DNA of 36,620 nucleotides from assembly GCA_903930515.1 (NCBI GenBank), contig CAIYYW010000329.1, positions 1-36,620 on the forward strand, read 5' to 3'. The translations under genes were made by a program, and so were the position numbers. The DNA is from an uncultured delta proteobacterium. Lineage in GTDB: Bacteria; RBG-13-61-14; DRUE01. Within the stretch, counting starts at the first letter, position 1. The number at the start of each line of letters is the position of its first letter. Positions 24,073 to 32,898 of this stretch are shown here, piece by piece. The notes under the pieces were generated by a model that was given only the letters and a program-made list of their open reading frames with translations, was not told the origin of the DNA and searched no databases.

Positions 24073-26441
24073 GAAAAGACCTGGTGATAGTGGAAAGTCC
24101 GGCCAAGGCCAAGACCATCAGCCGGTATTTGGGCAAGGACTATACGGTCAAGGCCAGCGTGGGCCATATTATTGACCTGCCCAAAAAGGAAATCGGCGTG
24201 AATATTGAAAAGGACTTTGAGCCTAAATACCAGGTGATGCCGGAGAAGAAAAAGATCGCCGCCGAGATCAAGGAGGCGGCGAAAAAGGCCAAAACGGTTT
24301 TTCTCGCCCCGGACCCGGACCGGGAAGGCGAGGCCATTGCCTGGCATATCGCCAACCTGATCAAAGCCGACAACCCGCGGGTCAAGCGCGTGCTGATCAA
24401 CGAGATCACCAAGCAGGCGGTGCAGAAGGCGATCGCCGACGCCGGCGAGTTGGACCGGAACCGGTTCGAGGCTCAGCAGGCGCGGAGGATTTTGGACCGG
24501 CTGGTGGGATATCAGATCAGCCCGCTGCTCTGGAAAAAAATCCGCACCGGCCTGAGCGCCGGGAGGGTGCAATCGGTCGCGGTCCGCCTGGTCTGCGAGC
24601 GCGAGCGCGAGGTTGAGGCGTTCAAGTCGGAAGAATACTGGACCCTTGAGGCCGATTTCAAGGCGCAGAACCCGCCGGAATTTTTGGCCAAGCTCTCCCT
24701 GATCAAAAACGAGAAGTTCAAAATCGAAAACCAGGCCCGGGCCGATGAGTTGGAAAAATCCCTTCAGGCCCTTGCTTACCAGGTTTCCAAGGTTGAGAAG
24801 AAGGAAAAGCAGAGAAGGCCGCCCGAGCCCTTCATCACGGCGCGCCTTCAGCAGGAAGCGGTGAAGCGGTTCGGCTTTCCGGCCAAGAGGACTATGTCGA
24901 TCGCGCAACAACTCTACGAAGGAATAGACCTCGGCCCGGAAGGACGGGTCGGATTGATCACCTATATGCGCACGGACTCGGTCCGGGTCTCGGACCTGGC
25001 CATTGCCGCGGCGCGGTCTAAAATCCTGGAGCTGTTCGGACCATCTCATCTACCGGCCACGCCCAATATCTATAAGAGCAAGAAGAGCGCCCAGGAGGCG
25101 CACGAGGCGATCCGTCCCACGATGATGGAATTGAGTCCGGAAAAAATCCAGCAATACCTCGCCCCGGAGCAGCAAAAACTTTACCGGATGATCTACGAGC
25201 GGTTCCTGGCCAGCCAGATGAAACCGGCGATCCTGGACCAGACCTCCATTGATATCTCCGGCAACGGCTTCACCTTCCGAGCCACCGGCACCGTGATCAA
25301 GTTCCCCGGATTCCTCGCCCTCTGGCAGGAGCCGGAAAGCGAGGATGAGGATTCCGAGGATAAATCCAATTCCAAAAAACTGCCGTTGGTATCGGTCGGG
25401 GAAAAAGTTCAACTGCTCAAGCTGGAAAAGAAACAGCATTTCACCCAGCCCCCTCCCAGATACAATGAAGCGAGCCTGATCCGGGAGCTGGAAGAGAAGG
25501 GGATCGGAAGACCCAGCACCTACGCCCAGATCGTGACCACCATCCAGGACCGGGAATATGTCATAAAGGAAAAAGCGGTGTTCAAGCCAACCGCGCTCGG
25601 GTTCCTGGTCAATGATATTCTGGTGATGAGCTTTCCCGACCTGGTCAACCCCCAGTTCACCGCCCGGATGGAAGACCAACTGGACGAGGTTGAGGAAGGC
25701 AAACTGAAATGGGTGGACCTGCTGAAGGAGTTTTATAAAAAATTCTCCCGCGACTTGGAGGCTGCTCCGGAGCTGATTGACAAAGCCCGGGGCGAAGTGC
25801 CGACCAGTCTCAAATGTCCCAAATGCGGGAAAGAACTGGCGATCCGGTGGGGCAAGAACGGGGAATACCTCAAATGCGCCGGCTACCCGGAATGCGATTT
25901 CACCTCCAATTTCAAGCGCGATGAAAGCGGAAAGGTGGAGCTGGTGGCCAGGGAAGAGACCGGGATCAATTGCCCGTTGTGCGGAAAGCCCATGGTGGTC
26001 CGCAAGAGCAAGCGCGGAGAATTCCTCGGTTGCTCCGGATACCCGAAATGCAAATCCACTTCCAATTTTGAGCGCGCGGAAACCGGCGGGATCAAACTTA
26101 AGGAAAAAGCCCCGGCCTCGCAGCCGACCGGGCTGGTCTGCGAGAAATGCGCCAAGCCCCTGGTGATCAAATCCAGGGCGCAACGCGAGTTCCTGGCCTG
26201 TTCCGGGTACCCGGCCTGCCGGAACATCAAGAATTTCAAGCGCAACGATAAAGGGGAAATTGAGATCGTGGCATCCGCGGAAGCGAGTGGCCCGGAGAAG
26301 GCTTGCCCGAAATGCGGAAAGCCCCTGTTATACCGGCGCGGAAGGTTCGGGCCGTTCCTCGGCTGCTCCGGATACCCGGACTGCAAATACCTCGAATCGC
26401 TCAACAAAAAAACGGCCGGCAAAAAAGATGAATCCGAATAA
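24045..26441 (+). CDS. topA: DNA topoisomerase I with four C-terminal zinc fingers
   Basis: LVIVESPAKAKTISRYLGKDYTVKASVGHI; GLITYMRTDSVRVS; four CxxC...C..YPxC fingers; overlaps dprA 28 nt. Confidence 0.97.
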   Translation: MAEKTEQSVGKDLVIVESPAKAKTISRYLGKDYTVKASVGHIIDLPKKEIGVNIEKDFEPKYQVMPEKKKIAAEIKEAAKKAKTVFLAPDPDREGEAIAWHIANLIKADNPRVKRVLINEITKQAVQKAIADAGELDRNRFEAQQARRILDRLVGYQISPLLWKKIRTGLSAGRVQSVAVRLVCEREREVEAFKSEEYWTLEADFKAQNPPEFLAKLSLIKNEKFKIENQARADELEKSLQALAYQVSKVEKKEKQRRPPEPFITARLQQEAVKRFGFPAKRTMSIAQQLYEGIDLGPEGRVGLITYMRTDSVRVSDLAIAAARSKILELFGPSHLPATPNIYKSKKSAQEAHEAIRPTMMELSPEKIQQYLAPEQQKLYRMIYERFLASQMKPAILDQTSIDISGNGFTFRATGTVIKFPGFLALWQEPESEDEDSEDKSNSKKLPLVSVGEKVQLLKLEKKQHFTQPPPRYNEASLIRELEEKGIGRPSTYAQIVTTIQDREYVIKEKAVFKPTALGFLVNDILVMSFPDLVNPQFTARMEDQLDEVEEGKLKWVDLLKEFYKKFSRDLEAAPELIDKARGEVPTSLKCPKCGKELAIRWGKNGEYLKCAGYPECDFTSNFKRDESGKVELVAREETGINCPLCGKPMVVRKSKRGEFLGCSGYPKCKSTSNFERAETGGIKLKEKAPASQPTGLVCEKCAKPLVIKSRAQREFLACSGYPACRNIKNFKRNDKGEIEIVASAEASGPEKACPKCGKPLLYRRGRFGPFLGCSGYPDCKYLESLNKKTAGKKDESE

Positions 26442-27117
26442 AAAAGCGGTGGTCCTGCTCAGCGGCGGGATTGATTCCGCGGTGGCCTCGGCCCTCGCGA
26501 ACAAGGCCGGCTATAACCTTTTCGGCCTGAGCTTTGATTACGGCCAGAGGCATAAGGTTGAACTCACGGCCGCAAAAAAAATTGCGGATCATTTGCATTT
26601 TGCACGCCACCTGATCTTCCCGCTCCCGCTTAATCTCTTCGGAGGCTCGGCCCTGCTCGGCGACTCGGAAGTGCCCAAGGGCCGGACCGATTCGGAAATC
26701 CAAACCGGGATCCCATCCACTTATGTCCCGGGCCGGAATTTAATCTTCCTCGCCATCGCCATCGCCTGGGCGGAAACTTTATCCGCGGACGCGGTCATCA
26801 TCGGCGCGCATACCATTGACTACTCCGGGTACCCGGACTGCCGTCCGGAATTTTTAGATTCCTTCCAGCGATCCGCCAACCTCGCCACCAAAGCCGGGAC
26901 CGAGCAAAGGCTGATCCGGGTCTGGCCCCCGCTGATCCACCTGGGCAAGGCCGAGATCATCAAGACCGGATCCGAACTGGGACTGGACTTCTCCCTCACC
27001 TTCTCCTGCTATGATCCGGATGAGCAGGGCCGCGCCTGCGGCCTGTGCGATTCCTGCCTGATCCGCAAAAAGGCTTTCCAAGCCGCGGATATTCCCGATC
27101 CCACTTTATACCGGTAA
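26428..27117 (+). CDS. queC: 7-cyano-7-deazaguanine synthase
   Basis: AVVLLSGGIDSAVASALA PP-loop; DYSGYPDCRPEFLDSF; C-terminal CYDPDEQGRACGLCDSCLIRKKAF zinc ligands; start overlaps topA end. Confidence 0.96.
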   Translation: MNPNKKAVVLLSGGIDSAVASALANKAGYNLFGLSFDYGQRHKVELTAAKKIADHLHFARHLIFPLPLNLFGGSALLGDSEVPKGRTDSEIQTGIPSTYVPGRNLIFLAIAIAWAETLSADAVIIGAHTIDYSGYPDCRPEFLDSFQRSANLATKAGTEQRLIRVWPPLIHLGKAEIIKTGSELGLDFSLTFSCYDPDEQGRACGLCDSCLIRKKAFQAADIPDPTLYR

Positions 27118-27176
27118 TTTTTTCGGAGAGACACCGGCCCGGAGGCTGGCAAGATCCGCCCTGAGCAAAACCCGCT

Positions 27177-27204
27177 TTGATCGGCGAAAGAAAATTGCTA
27201 TAAT
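27177..27204 (+). promoter_or_regulatory. Promoter for GTPase gene: TTGATC-N16-TATAAT, 7 nt to ATG 27212
   Basis: TTGATC 27177-27182; TATAAT 27199-27204. Confidence 0.7.
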
Positions 27205-27211
27205 TCTTATT

Positions 27212-28207
27212 ATGCCGGCAAACCTGACCCCCGATTATATGGAAGCGGAGCGGCTGTATAAACAGGCGCGCACGGACCAGGAGCGGATGGCGGCCCTGGA
27301 GCAGATGCTGTCCACTGTGCCCAAGCATAAGGGCACGGAAAAGATTCAATCCGACATCAAGCACCGGATGGCCAAACTGCGGGAGCTTTCCGAGGAGAAG
27401 TCGGGAAAGGGGGGCGGGAAGCGCGGGGTAAACCTTTTTGTGCCGCGAGAGGGGGCGGGCCAGGTGATCTTGATCGGCCCCCCCAATTCCGGTAAAAGCT
27501 CCATCCTGGGCTTTTTCACCAAGGCCCAGGTGGAGATCGCGGATTACCCTTACACCACCCGCCAGCTCCAGCCCGGGATGATGCCGTTCGGGAATGTCCA
27601 GATCCAGTTGGTGGACACCCCGGCGTTGAGTCCGGAAATGTTCGAGCCTTGGATGACCTCGGCGATCCGGTCGTCCGATTACCTCATCTTGGTGGTTGAC
27701 CTGATGAGTCCGGGGATTCTGGACGATCTGGAGTTCATCAAAAATACCCTGCGCCAGCATAGGATAGAACTTAACCGGAGCGCGCCGGAGAAGTTTGACG
27801 ACGAGGGGAACGCCCGGATCAAGGCGGTCATACTCGGGACGCATCTGGACCTGGAGGGCGCCAAAGACAACCTTGAGGCGCTCCGGGACATTTACGGCAA
27901 GGACCTGGACATTTTGGCCTTGTCGTTCAAGACCGGGGAGGGCGCGGATAAATTTGCCGGGGAAATTTTCCAGCGCCTGGAAGTGGTCCGGATTTACACC
28001 AAGAGTCCGGGCAAGCCCGCGGATCGGAGCGACCCGGTGGTTTTGCGGAAGGGGAGCACGGTGGACGACTTTGCCCGGGGCATCCACAAGGATTTGGAGC
28101 AAAATTTGAAATATGCCCGGATCTGGGGTAAGAATAAGTTTGAAGGACAGCGAGTGCCGCGCGATTATGTGTTTGAAGATGAAGATATCTGCGAGCTGCA
28201 TGGTTGA
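27212..28207 (+). CDS. DRG/Obg-like GTPase with C-terminal TGS domain
   Basis: VILIGPPNSGKSSILGFFT; IADYPYTTRQLQPGMM; DTPAL; PVVLRKGSTVDDFARGIHKDLEQNLKYARIWGKNKFEGQRV TGS. Confidence 0.88.
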   Translation: MPANLTPDYMEAERLYKQARTDQERMAALEQMLSTVPKHKGTEKIQSDIKHRMAKLRELSEEKSGKGGGKRGVNLFVPREGAGQVILIGPPNSGKSSILGFFTKAQVEIADYPYTTRQLQPGMMPFGNVQIQLVDTPALSPEMFEPWMTSAIRSSDYLILVVDLMSPGILDDLEFIKNTLRQHRIELNRSAPEKFDDEGNARIKAVILGTHLDLEGAKDNLEALRDIYGKDLDILALSFKTGEGADKFAGEIFQRLEVVRIYTKSPGKPADRSDPVVLRKGSTVDDFARGIHKDLEQNLKYARIWGKNKFEGQRVPRDYVFEDEDICELHG

Positions 28208-28217
28208 GGAGTAAACG

Positions 28218-28637
28218 ATGAGCGAGATGGTGATAAATTTTCCCGCACTGCTTTTTTCGCTGGTCACCGACGACCAGGGCGTGACCACTTTGGGAGACGA
28301 GGCCAAGGTTCATAAGATTCCGGACGATCTGGTGGTTCTGCTCCGGGTGCTGGAAGGGGCGGAAGCCGGCAAGGGCTACCAGATTCACGAGACCCCGGTC
28401 ACAATCGGCCGGGACAAGATTTGCGCGATCTCGGTCAAGGATTCCCGGATGAGCCGGCAGCACGGGGCGATCCTGTATTTCGCGCCCGACTTTTTCATCA
28501 AGGACCTCGCGTCCTCCAACGGCACCTTGCTGGACGGCAAGCCGGTGAAGCAGGCCAAGCTCAAGAACGGGGACAAGATCAAGATGGGGCAAACGGTTTT
28601 TGAATTCATCGTGAGCAATCTCTCGGAGGCGAAATAA
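28218..28637 (+). CDS. FHA-domain protein
   Basis: VTIGRDKICAISVKDSRMSRQHGAILYFAPDFFIKDLASSNGTLLDG. Confidence 0.93.
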   Translation: MSEMVINFPALLFSLVTDDQGVTTLGDEAKVHKIPDDLVVLLRVLEGAEAGKGYQIHETPVTIGRDKICAISVKDSRMSRQHGAILYFAPDFFIKDLASSNGTLLDGKPVKQAKLKNGDKIKMGQTVFEFIVSNLSEAK

Positions 28638-29407
28638 TGCGCGAGCTTTCTTTGATCAGCTCCGGCGAGACCAATCAGGGGCGGCTCCGGGAGGTGAACC
28701 AGGATTTTTTCCTGGTCAACCGACAGCTTAATCTGTTCGCGGTGGCGGACGGGATTGAAACCGCGCCTTACGGCGAGCTGGCGAGCAGGATGGCCGCGGA
28801 GAAGCTGGAGGGCCTGCTCAAGGATTTTGACCTGTCCCTGGACGCCACTCCCCCGAGCGATGATCATCCCGCGGTGCCGCTCCCGGTCCGGGCGCTCAAA
28901 TACGCATTCCGCGAGGTGAACCGCCAGATTTATAATTTTTCGCGCGAGACCCCGAAATACCAGGGGATGGGCACCACCCTGACCGCGCTCTGGATTTATC
29001 AGGGCCGCGCCTATTTCGGACATCTCGGGGACAGCCGCGGTTATTTGATCCGACAGAAAGTGGCGCAACAACTCACCCATGATCATACTTCCATCTCCGA
29101 TTCTCCCTCGAAATTAAGCGAGGATATGGAATTTTACGAGGGCAGCCAGCGCACCTCCGAACACGAGCTGACCCAGGCGCTCGGGATCAATCCGGATATT
29201 CAGGTGCAACTGGCCGGGGGGTCGCCCAAATCCGGGGACCATTTCCTGCTCTGCACCGACGGCCTCTACGGCCAGGTCCAGACCTGGGAGATGGTGGATA
29301 TGGTGAACCAGAACCTCCCCCATCTGGCCTGCCGGAAACTGATCCAGCTTGCAAATCAGAAGGGAGGCAAGGATAATGTCGCGGTGGTGGTCGTGCAGGT
29401 GGAATGA
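28637..29407 (+). CDS. PP2C-family Ser/Thr protein phosphatase
   Basis: GRLREVNQDFFLV; YFGHLGDSRGYLIR; HFLLCTDGLYGQV; GGKDNVAVVVV. Confidence 0.92.
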   Translation: MRELSLISSGETNQGRLREVNQDFFLVNRQLNLFAVADGIETAPYGELASRMAAEKLEGLLKDFDLSLDATPPSDDHPAVPLPVRALKYAFREVNRQIYNFSRETPKYQGMGTTLTALWIYQGRAYFGHLGDSRGYLIRQKVAQQLTHDHTSISDSPSKLSEDMEFYEGSQRTSEHELTQALGINPDIQVQLAGGSPKSGDHFLLCTDGLYGQVQTWEMVDMVNQNLPHLACRKLIQLANQKGGKDNVAVVVVQVE

Positions 29408-29460
29408 GGGCAAGGGTCTGAGGTCAGGGGAAAATTAACCACGGAAAAAAGGAGAGAGCA

Positions 29461-29919
29461 ATGGAAAATTTGGAGCTGATCAGAAACATCCGGATTTTTA
29501 TGGAACTGGAAGACCCGGAGTTGGAAAGGTTTTTACAGATCGCGGAGGAGAAGAAATTCGCCAAAGGCGCGGTGATTATTGAAGAGAACACGGAAGGGAA
29601 AGCCCTGTTCATTATCAAGAACGGCACGGTGGAAGTGACCAAGGTGGACGGGGCGCTGGAGAGCGAGTTGGGCAAGCTGTTCGCGGGGGAGCATTTTGGG
29701 GAGATGAGCCTGGTGGAGGACGCGAAAACCAGCGCGCGGGTCAAGGCCTATAATGAAGTGGTGTGCCTGGTGATTCCGCGGAGTGAGTTCCAGAAATTGA
29801 TTGAGAGCGATTACAAGGTTGCGGCCCGGGTTTACAAGGCCTTCACCCAGACCTTGTGCGACCGGCTCCGTCAGACCTCCCAGGACCTGGTGGCCTGGAA
29901 GCCGGAATTTCAGACCTGA
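29461..29919 (+). CDS. Cyclic-nucleotide-binding-domain (CRP-type beta-roll) protein without DNA-binding domain
   Basis: KGAVIIEENTEGKALFIIKNGTVEVTK...FAGEHFGEMSLVEDAKTSARVKAYNEVVCLVI. Confidence 0.9.
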   Translation: MENLELIRNIRIFMELEDPELERFLQIAEEKKFAKGAVIIEENTEGKALFIIKNGTVEVTKVDGALESELGKLFAGEHFGEMSLVEDAKTSARVKAYNEVVCLVIPRSEFQKLIESDYKVAARVYKAFTQTLCDRLRQTSQDLVAWKPEFQT

Positions 29920-29933
29920 CCGGAGCGCTCCCG

Positions 29934-30689
29934 CTAGTGGATCGGGGATCGCTTCAGGTTATTGATCAGCAGCTTGACCTGCTCGCCAAAATCCATCCGG
30001 TCCTGCCGCCTGGGATAGTAAAGGCTCGGCGCGCAGAAGGTGAGCACCTTGCGGAACGCCTCGGTATCGGGCGGATCAAAGAAGAACACGATCGGGATCA
30101 GACCCGGTCTCTGATAGGCCCGCTCGTATGCCCTGATTGAAATCGCGGCATTGATCCCGTTGATGATCGGCATTTTCAAATCCAGGATCAACAAACCCGG
30201 GTCCCGGTTCTGTTCAAACCACTCAAGGGTCCGAACCATCAGTTCCTCGCCGTTGGGAAAAGCATGGCTCTCCTCCGCCAGCATTGACTGTTTGGCCTCC
30301 GCCGCCAGCATTTCCCGCTCCTGATTCTCGTAACCGGCTATGAACAGATTGGGATAGAGCGGAGAAGTGAGAGGCAATGACGCGGTGGTCGGCTCTAGCC
30401 GGACCGTCAATTCGCTCCGTCCCACCTGGATTTGGTCTCCGTTTTTCAAGGTGATGCGCTCATCAATCGGGGCTTGATTGACAAAGGTGCCGTTCTTGCT
30501 CATCAAGTCTTCCAGCTCCACCGACTCGCCGCCGGCAATGATCTGGCAATGCTTGACGCTCACGGAGCTGTCATTGAGGACCACCTCCGCTTTCCGGCTC
30601 CGGCCGATCAGGATGTTGTCCTGAGTGAACTGGTACTCCTCTCCTCGCTGGCTGCCGCCGGTGATCATAATAAAAACTTTCCATCCCAT
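29934..30689 (-). CDS. FHA domain + degenerate response-regulator receiver-like domain
   Basis: ILIGRSRKAEVVLNDSSVSVKHCQIIAGGESVELEDLMSKNGTFVN; LLILDLKMPIINGINAAISIRAYE. Confidence 0.82.
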   Translation of the reverse strand: MGWKVFIMITGGSQRGEEYQFTQDNILIGRSRKAEVVLNDSSVSVKHCQIIAGGESVELEDLMSKNGTFVNQAPIDERITLKNGDQIQVGRSELTVRLEPTTASLPLTSPLYPNLFIAGYENQEREMLAAEAKQSMLAEESHAFPNGEELMVRTLEWFEQNRDPGLLILDLKMPIINGINAAISIRAYERAYQRPGLIPIVFFFDPPDTEAFRKVLTFCAPSLYYPRRQDRMDFGEQVKLLINNLKRSPIH

Positions 30690-30697
30690 TTTTGTAT

Positions 30698-30725
30698 TTT
30701 ATACCGCTTTTCCAGGGATTTGCAA
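30698..30725 (-). promoter_or_regulatory. Promoter for FHA-receiver gene: TTGCAA-N16-TATAAA, 8 nt to ATG
   Basis: minus-strand TTGCAA (30725-30720), TATAAA (30703-30698). Confidence 0.65.
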
Positions 30726-30730
30726 AAGGC

Positions 30731-31558
30731 TCAGGAGCCAAACTTGATCCGGCCGGAAAAAACCAGCCGGGCCGGGCCGGTCAGATAGCAGGAATTCGGA
30801 TTCCACTCAATCCATAAATCTCCGCCCGGGAGGGATACCGTCGCGGAGCAATCGGCCAGGCCGAGCTTGGCGCAGGCAACCAGGGCCGCGCAGGCTCCGG
30901 TTCCACAGGCCAAAGTCTCTCCGGCTCCCCGTTCCCATACCCGGACCTGGAGATGAGATCGGCTGATTACTTTCACGAACTCCACATTGACCCGGTTCGG
31001 AAACCAGCGATGGCGCTCGATCTTCGGCCCCAGCCGGGCCAGGTCAATTTTGCTCAAATCCGGAACCGGGATCACGCAATGCGGGTTCCCGACCGAGAGG
31101 CAGGTGGCGGAAAAGTTCTTGCCCTCCACCTTCAAGGTTTTTCCGATCAACTCGCCCCGGCCCGCCACTGGGATTTTCTTCGGATCAAATTCCGCCCTTC
31201 CGATCCCGACCCGGAACCGATGGCTTAGCTTCTCAACCCGCATCACCCCGGCCCGGGTCTCGATTCCAAAATTCGTCTTCCGGCTCAGGCCCCGTTCATA
31301 TATATATAGCGCCAGGCAGCGGATCCCGTTCCCGCACATCTCCGCCTCGGACCCGTCCGCGTTGAAAATCCGCATCCGGAAGTCCGCGTCTTTCTTTCCG
31401 GATTTTTGCAGAAGCAAAATACCGTCCGCGCCGATCCCGAAATGGCGGTCGCACCATTTGATCACCTGTCTTTTGGCCGGGACCCAATCCCTGCCCCGGG
31501 TGTCAAGCAGGATGAAATCGTTCCCCAGTCCCTCCAGCTTGTAAAAATTCAGCTCCAT
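30731..31558 (-). CDS. dapF: Diaminopimelate epimerase
   Basis: FYKLEGLGNDFILLD; AEMCGNGIRCLALY; GAGETLACGTGACAALVA. Confidence 0.97.
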   Translation of the reverse strand: MELNFYKLEGLGNDFILLDTRGRDWVPAKRQVIKWCDRHFGIGADGILLLQKSGKKDADFRMRIFNADGSEAEMCGNGIRCLALYIYERGLSRKTNFGIETRAGVMRVEKLSHRFRVGIGRAEFDPKKIPVAGRGELIGKTLKVEGKNFSATCLSVGNPHCVIPVPDLSKIDLARLGPKIERHRWFPNRVNVEFVKVISRSHLQVRVWERGAGETLACGTGACAALVACAKLGLADCSATVSLPGGDLWIEWNPNSCYLTGPARLVFSGRIKFGS

Positions 31559-31559
31559 C

Positions 31560-32825
31560 TTATTTCCCGTCCAGGAATTCCGGAATCTTCTCCAGCCGGG
31601 TCAGATCCGAGTATTTCTCCCGCTCCCGGATCACATGGAAATCTCTTCCCGAAACCAGCACCTCGGCCGGGAGCGGCTGGCCGTTGTAATTGCTCGCCAT
31701 AACGAACCCATACGCGCCCGCGCTCATCACCGCCAGCAACTCCCCCCGCTTAAGCTCCGGAAACACCCGGTCCCGGGCAAGGAAATCAGCGCTCTCGCAG
31801 ATCGGCCCGACCAGGTCCGCGAGCGATCCCGGCTGATCCGGCTTTTGCGTCACCGGCCAAACCTCGTGATACGATCCGTAAAGCGCCGGCCGGATCAAAT
31901 CGTTCATCCCGCCGTCCGCGATGATGAACCGCTTCAAGCTGTTCTCCTTCAAAAAAGACACCTGCAACAGCAACACCCCGGCGTTCCCCGCGATCACCCT
32001 TCCCGGCTCCAAAATCAGCTTGCAGCCGGAAGCTTTCGCCATCTCGGAAATCTCCGCGGCGTATTCCCCGGGCAGGGGCGGATGCTCGCTGTTATAGGTG
32101 ATGCCCAATCCTCCGCCCAAGTCCAGGTATTTGATCTCCAATCCCATACCCCGCAACTCCCCCACCAGTTTCACCAGGAAGGAAAGCGCCTCCACGATCG
32201 GCTCCATCCGAAGAAGCTGGCTACCGATATGGCAGTCCACCCCGCACAATTCCAAATGCGGATATTTCTTCCAGTCCCGGAACAAGGACTTGGCCTGGCC
32301 CAGTTCAATCCCGAACTTGTTGACCTTCAGCCCGGTGGAAATATGGGCGTGGGTCTGAGGGTCTATGTCCGGGTTGATCCGGAGCGCCACCGGGGTTTTT
32401 TTCCCCAGCCGACCCGCCACCTGGTTCAACAGCTCAAGCTCGCCCTCGCTCTCCACATTGAAAAACAGAATCCCTTTGGACAAGGCGTATTCCAACTCCG
32501 GTTCGGTTTTAGACACCCCGCTGTAAACCACCTTTTGAAAATCCCCGCCCGCCTGCTCCACCCGGTAAAGCTCCCCTCCGCTCACGATGTCAAACCCGCT
32601 CCCCAGCCGCGAAAATAGGCGCAGGATCGCCAGGTTGGATAAAGCCTTGACCGAAAAACAGGTGAGGTGGGGGATGTCCGCGAAGGAATGGTCAAACGCC
32701 TGGTAATGACGGGTCAGAGTAGCCGAGCTGTAAATATACGCCGGAGTACCCGTTTCCTCCGCAATCCGCCGGAGCGGAACCTCCTCGCAATACAACTCGC
32801 CGTGCTGATAGTTGAAATGATGCAT
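31560..32825 (-). CDS. lysA: Diaminopimelate decarboxylase
   Basis: CFSVKALSNLAILRLFSRLGSGFDIVSGGELYR; LDLGGGLGITY; ICESADFLARDR; SD GGAG before ATG 32825 (track start 32843 is TTG). Confidence 0.97.
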   Translation of the reverse strand: MHHFNYQHGELYCEEVPLRRIAEETGTPAYIYSSATLTRHYQAFDHSFADIPHLTCFSVKALSNLAILRLFSRLGSGFDIVSGGELYRVEQAGGDFQKVVYSGVSKTEPELEYALSKGILFFNVESEGELELLNQVAGRLGKKTPVALRINPDIDPQTHAHISTGLKVNKFGIELGQAKSLFRDWKKYPHLELCGVDCHIGSQLLRMEPIVEALSFLVKLVGELRGMGLEIKYLDLGGGLGITYNSEHPPLPGEYAAEISEMAKASGCKLILEPGRVIAGNAGVLLLQVSFLKENSLKRFIIADGGMNDLIRPALYGSYHEVWPVTQKPDQPGSLADLVGPICESADFLARDRVFPELKRGELLAVMSAGAYGFVMASNYNGQPLPAEVLVSGRDFHVIREREKYSDLTRLEKIPEFLDGK

Positions 32826-32841
32826 CTCTGCTCCAAAATTC

Positions 32842-32868
32842 AAAAACCACCCGAGCGGATGGTTTTTT
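32842..32868 (-). other. Terminator-like hairpin in the lysA 5' leader
   Basis: minus strand AAAACCATCC-GCTC-GGGTGGTTTTT within about 25 nt of the predicted TSS; also terminator-like on the plus strand (…GGATGGTTTTTTT). Confidence 0.55.
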
Positions 32869-32869
32869 T

Positions 32870-32898
32870 ATTATATCCCCGGCTTCCCCGGCTTGCAA
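32870..32898 (-). promoter_or_regulatory. Promoter for lysA-dapF: TTGCAA-N17-TATAAT
   Basis: minus-strand TTGCAA (32898-32893), TATAAT (32875-32870). Confidence 0.7.

Noticed and set aside
23946-26183. Long minus-strand ORFs (367 aa, 377 aa) opposite topA
   Set aside because: Shadow ORFs caused by codon bias; topA is unambiguous.
25805-26390. Repeated TGCTCCGGATACCCG-like segments in the topA 3' end (possible DNA repeat)
   Set aside because: Explained by four homologous C-terminal zinc fingers; the similar queC segment (YSGYPDC) is a known QueC motif.
31635-32618. 327-aa plus-strand ORF opposite lysA
   Set aside because: Shadow ORF; composition Arg/His/Gln/Pro rich with no domain.
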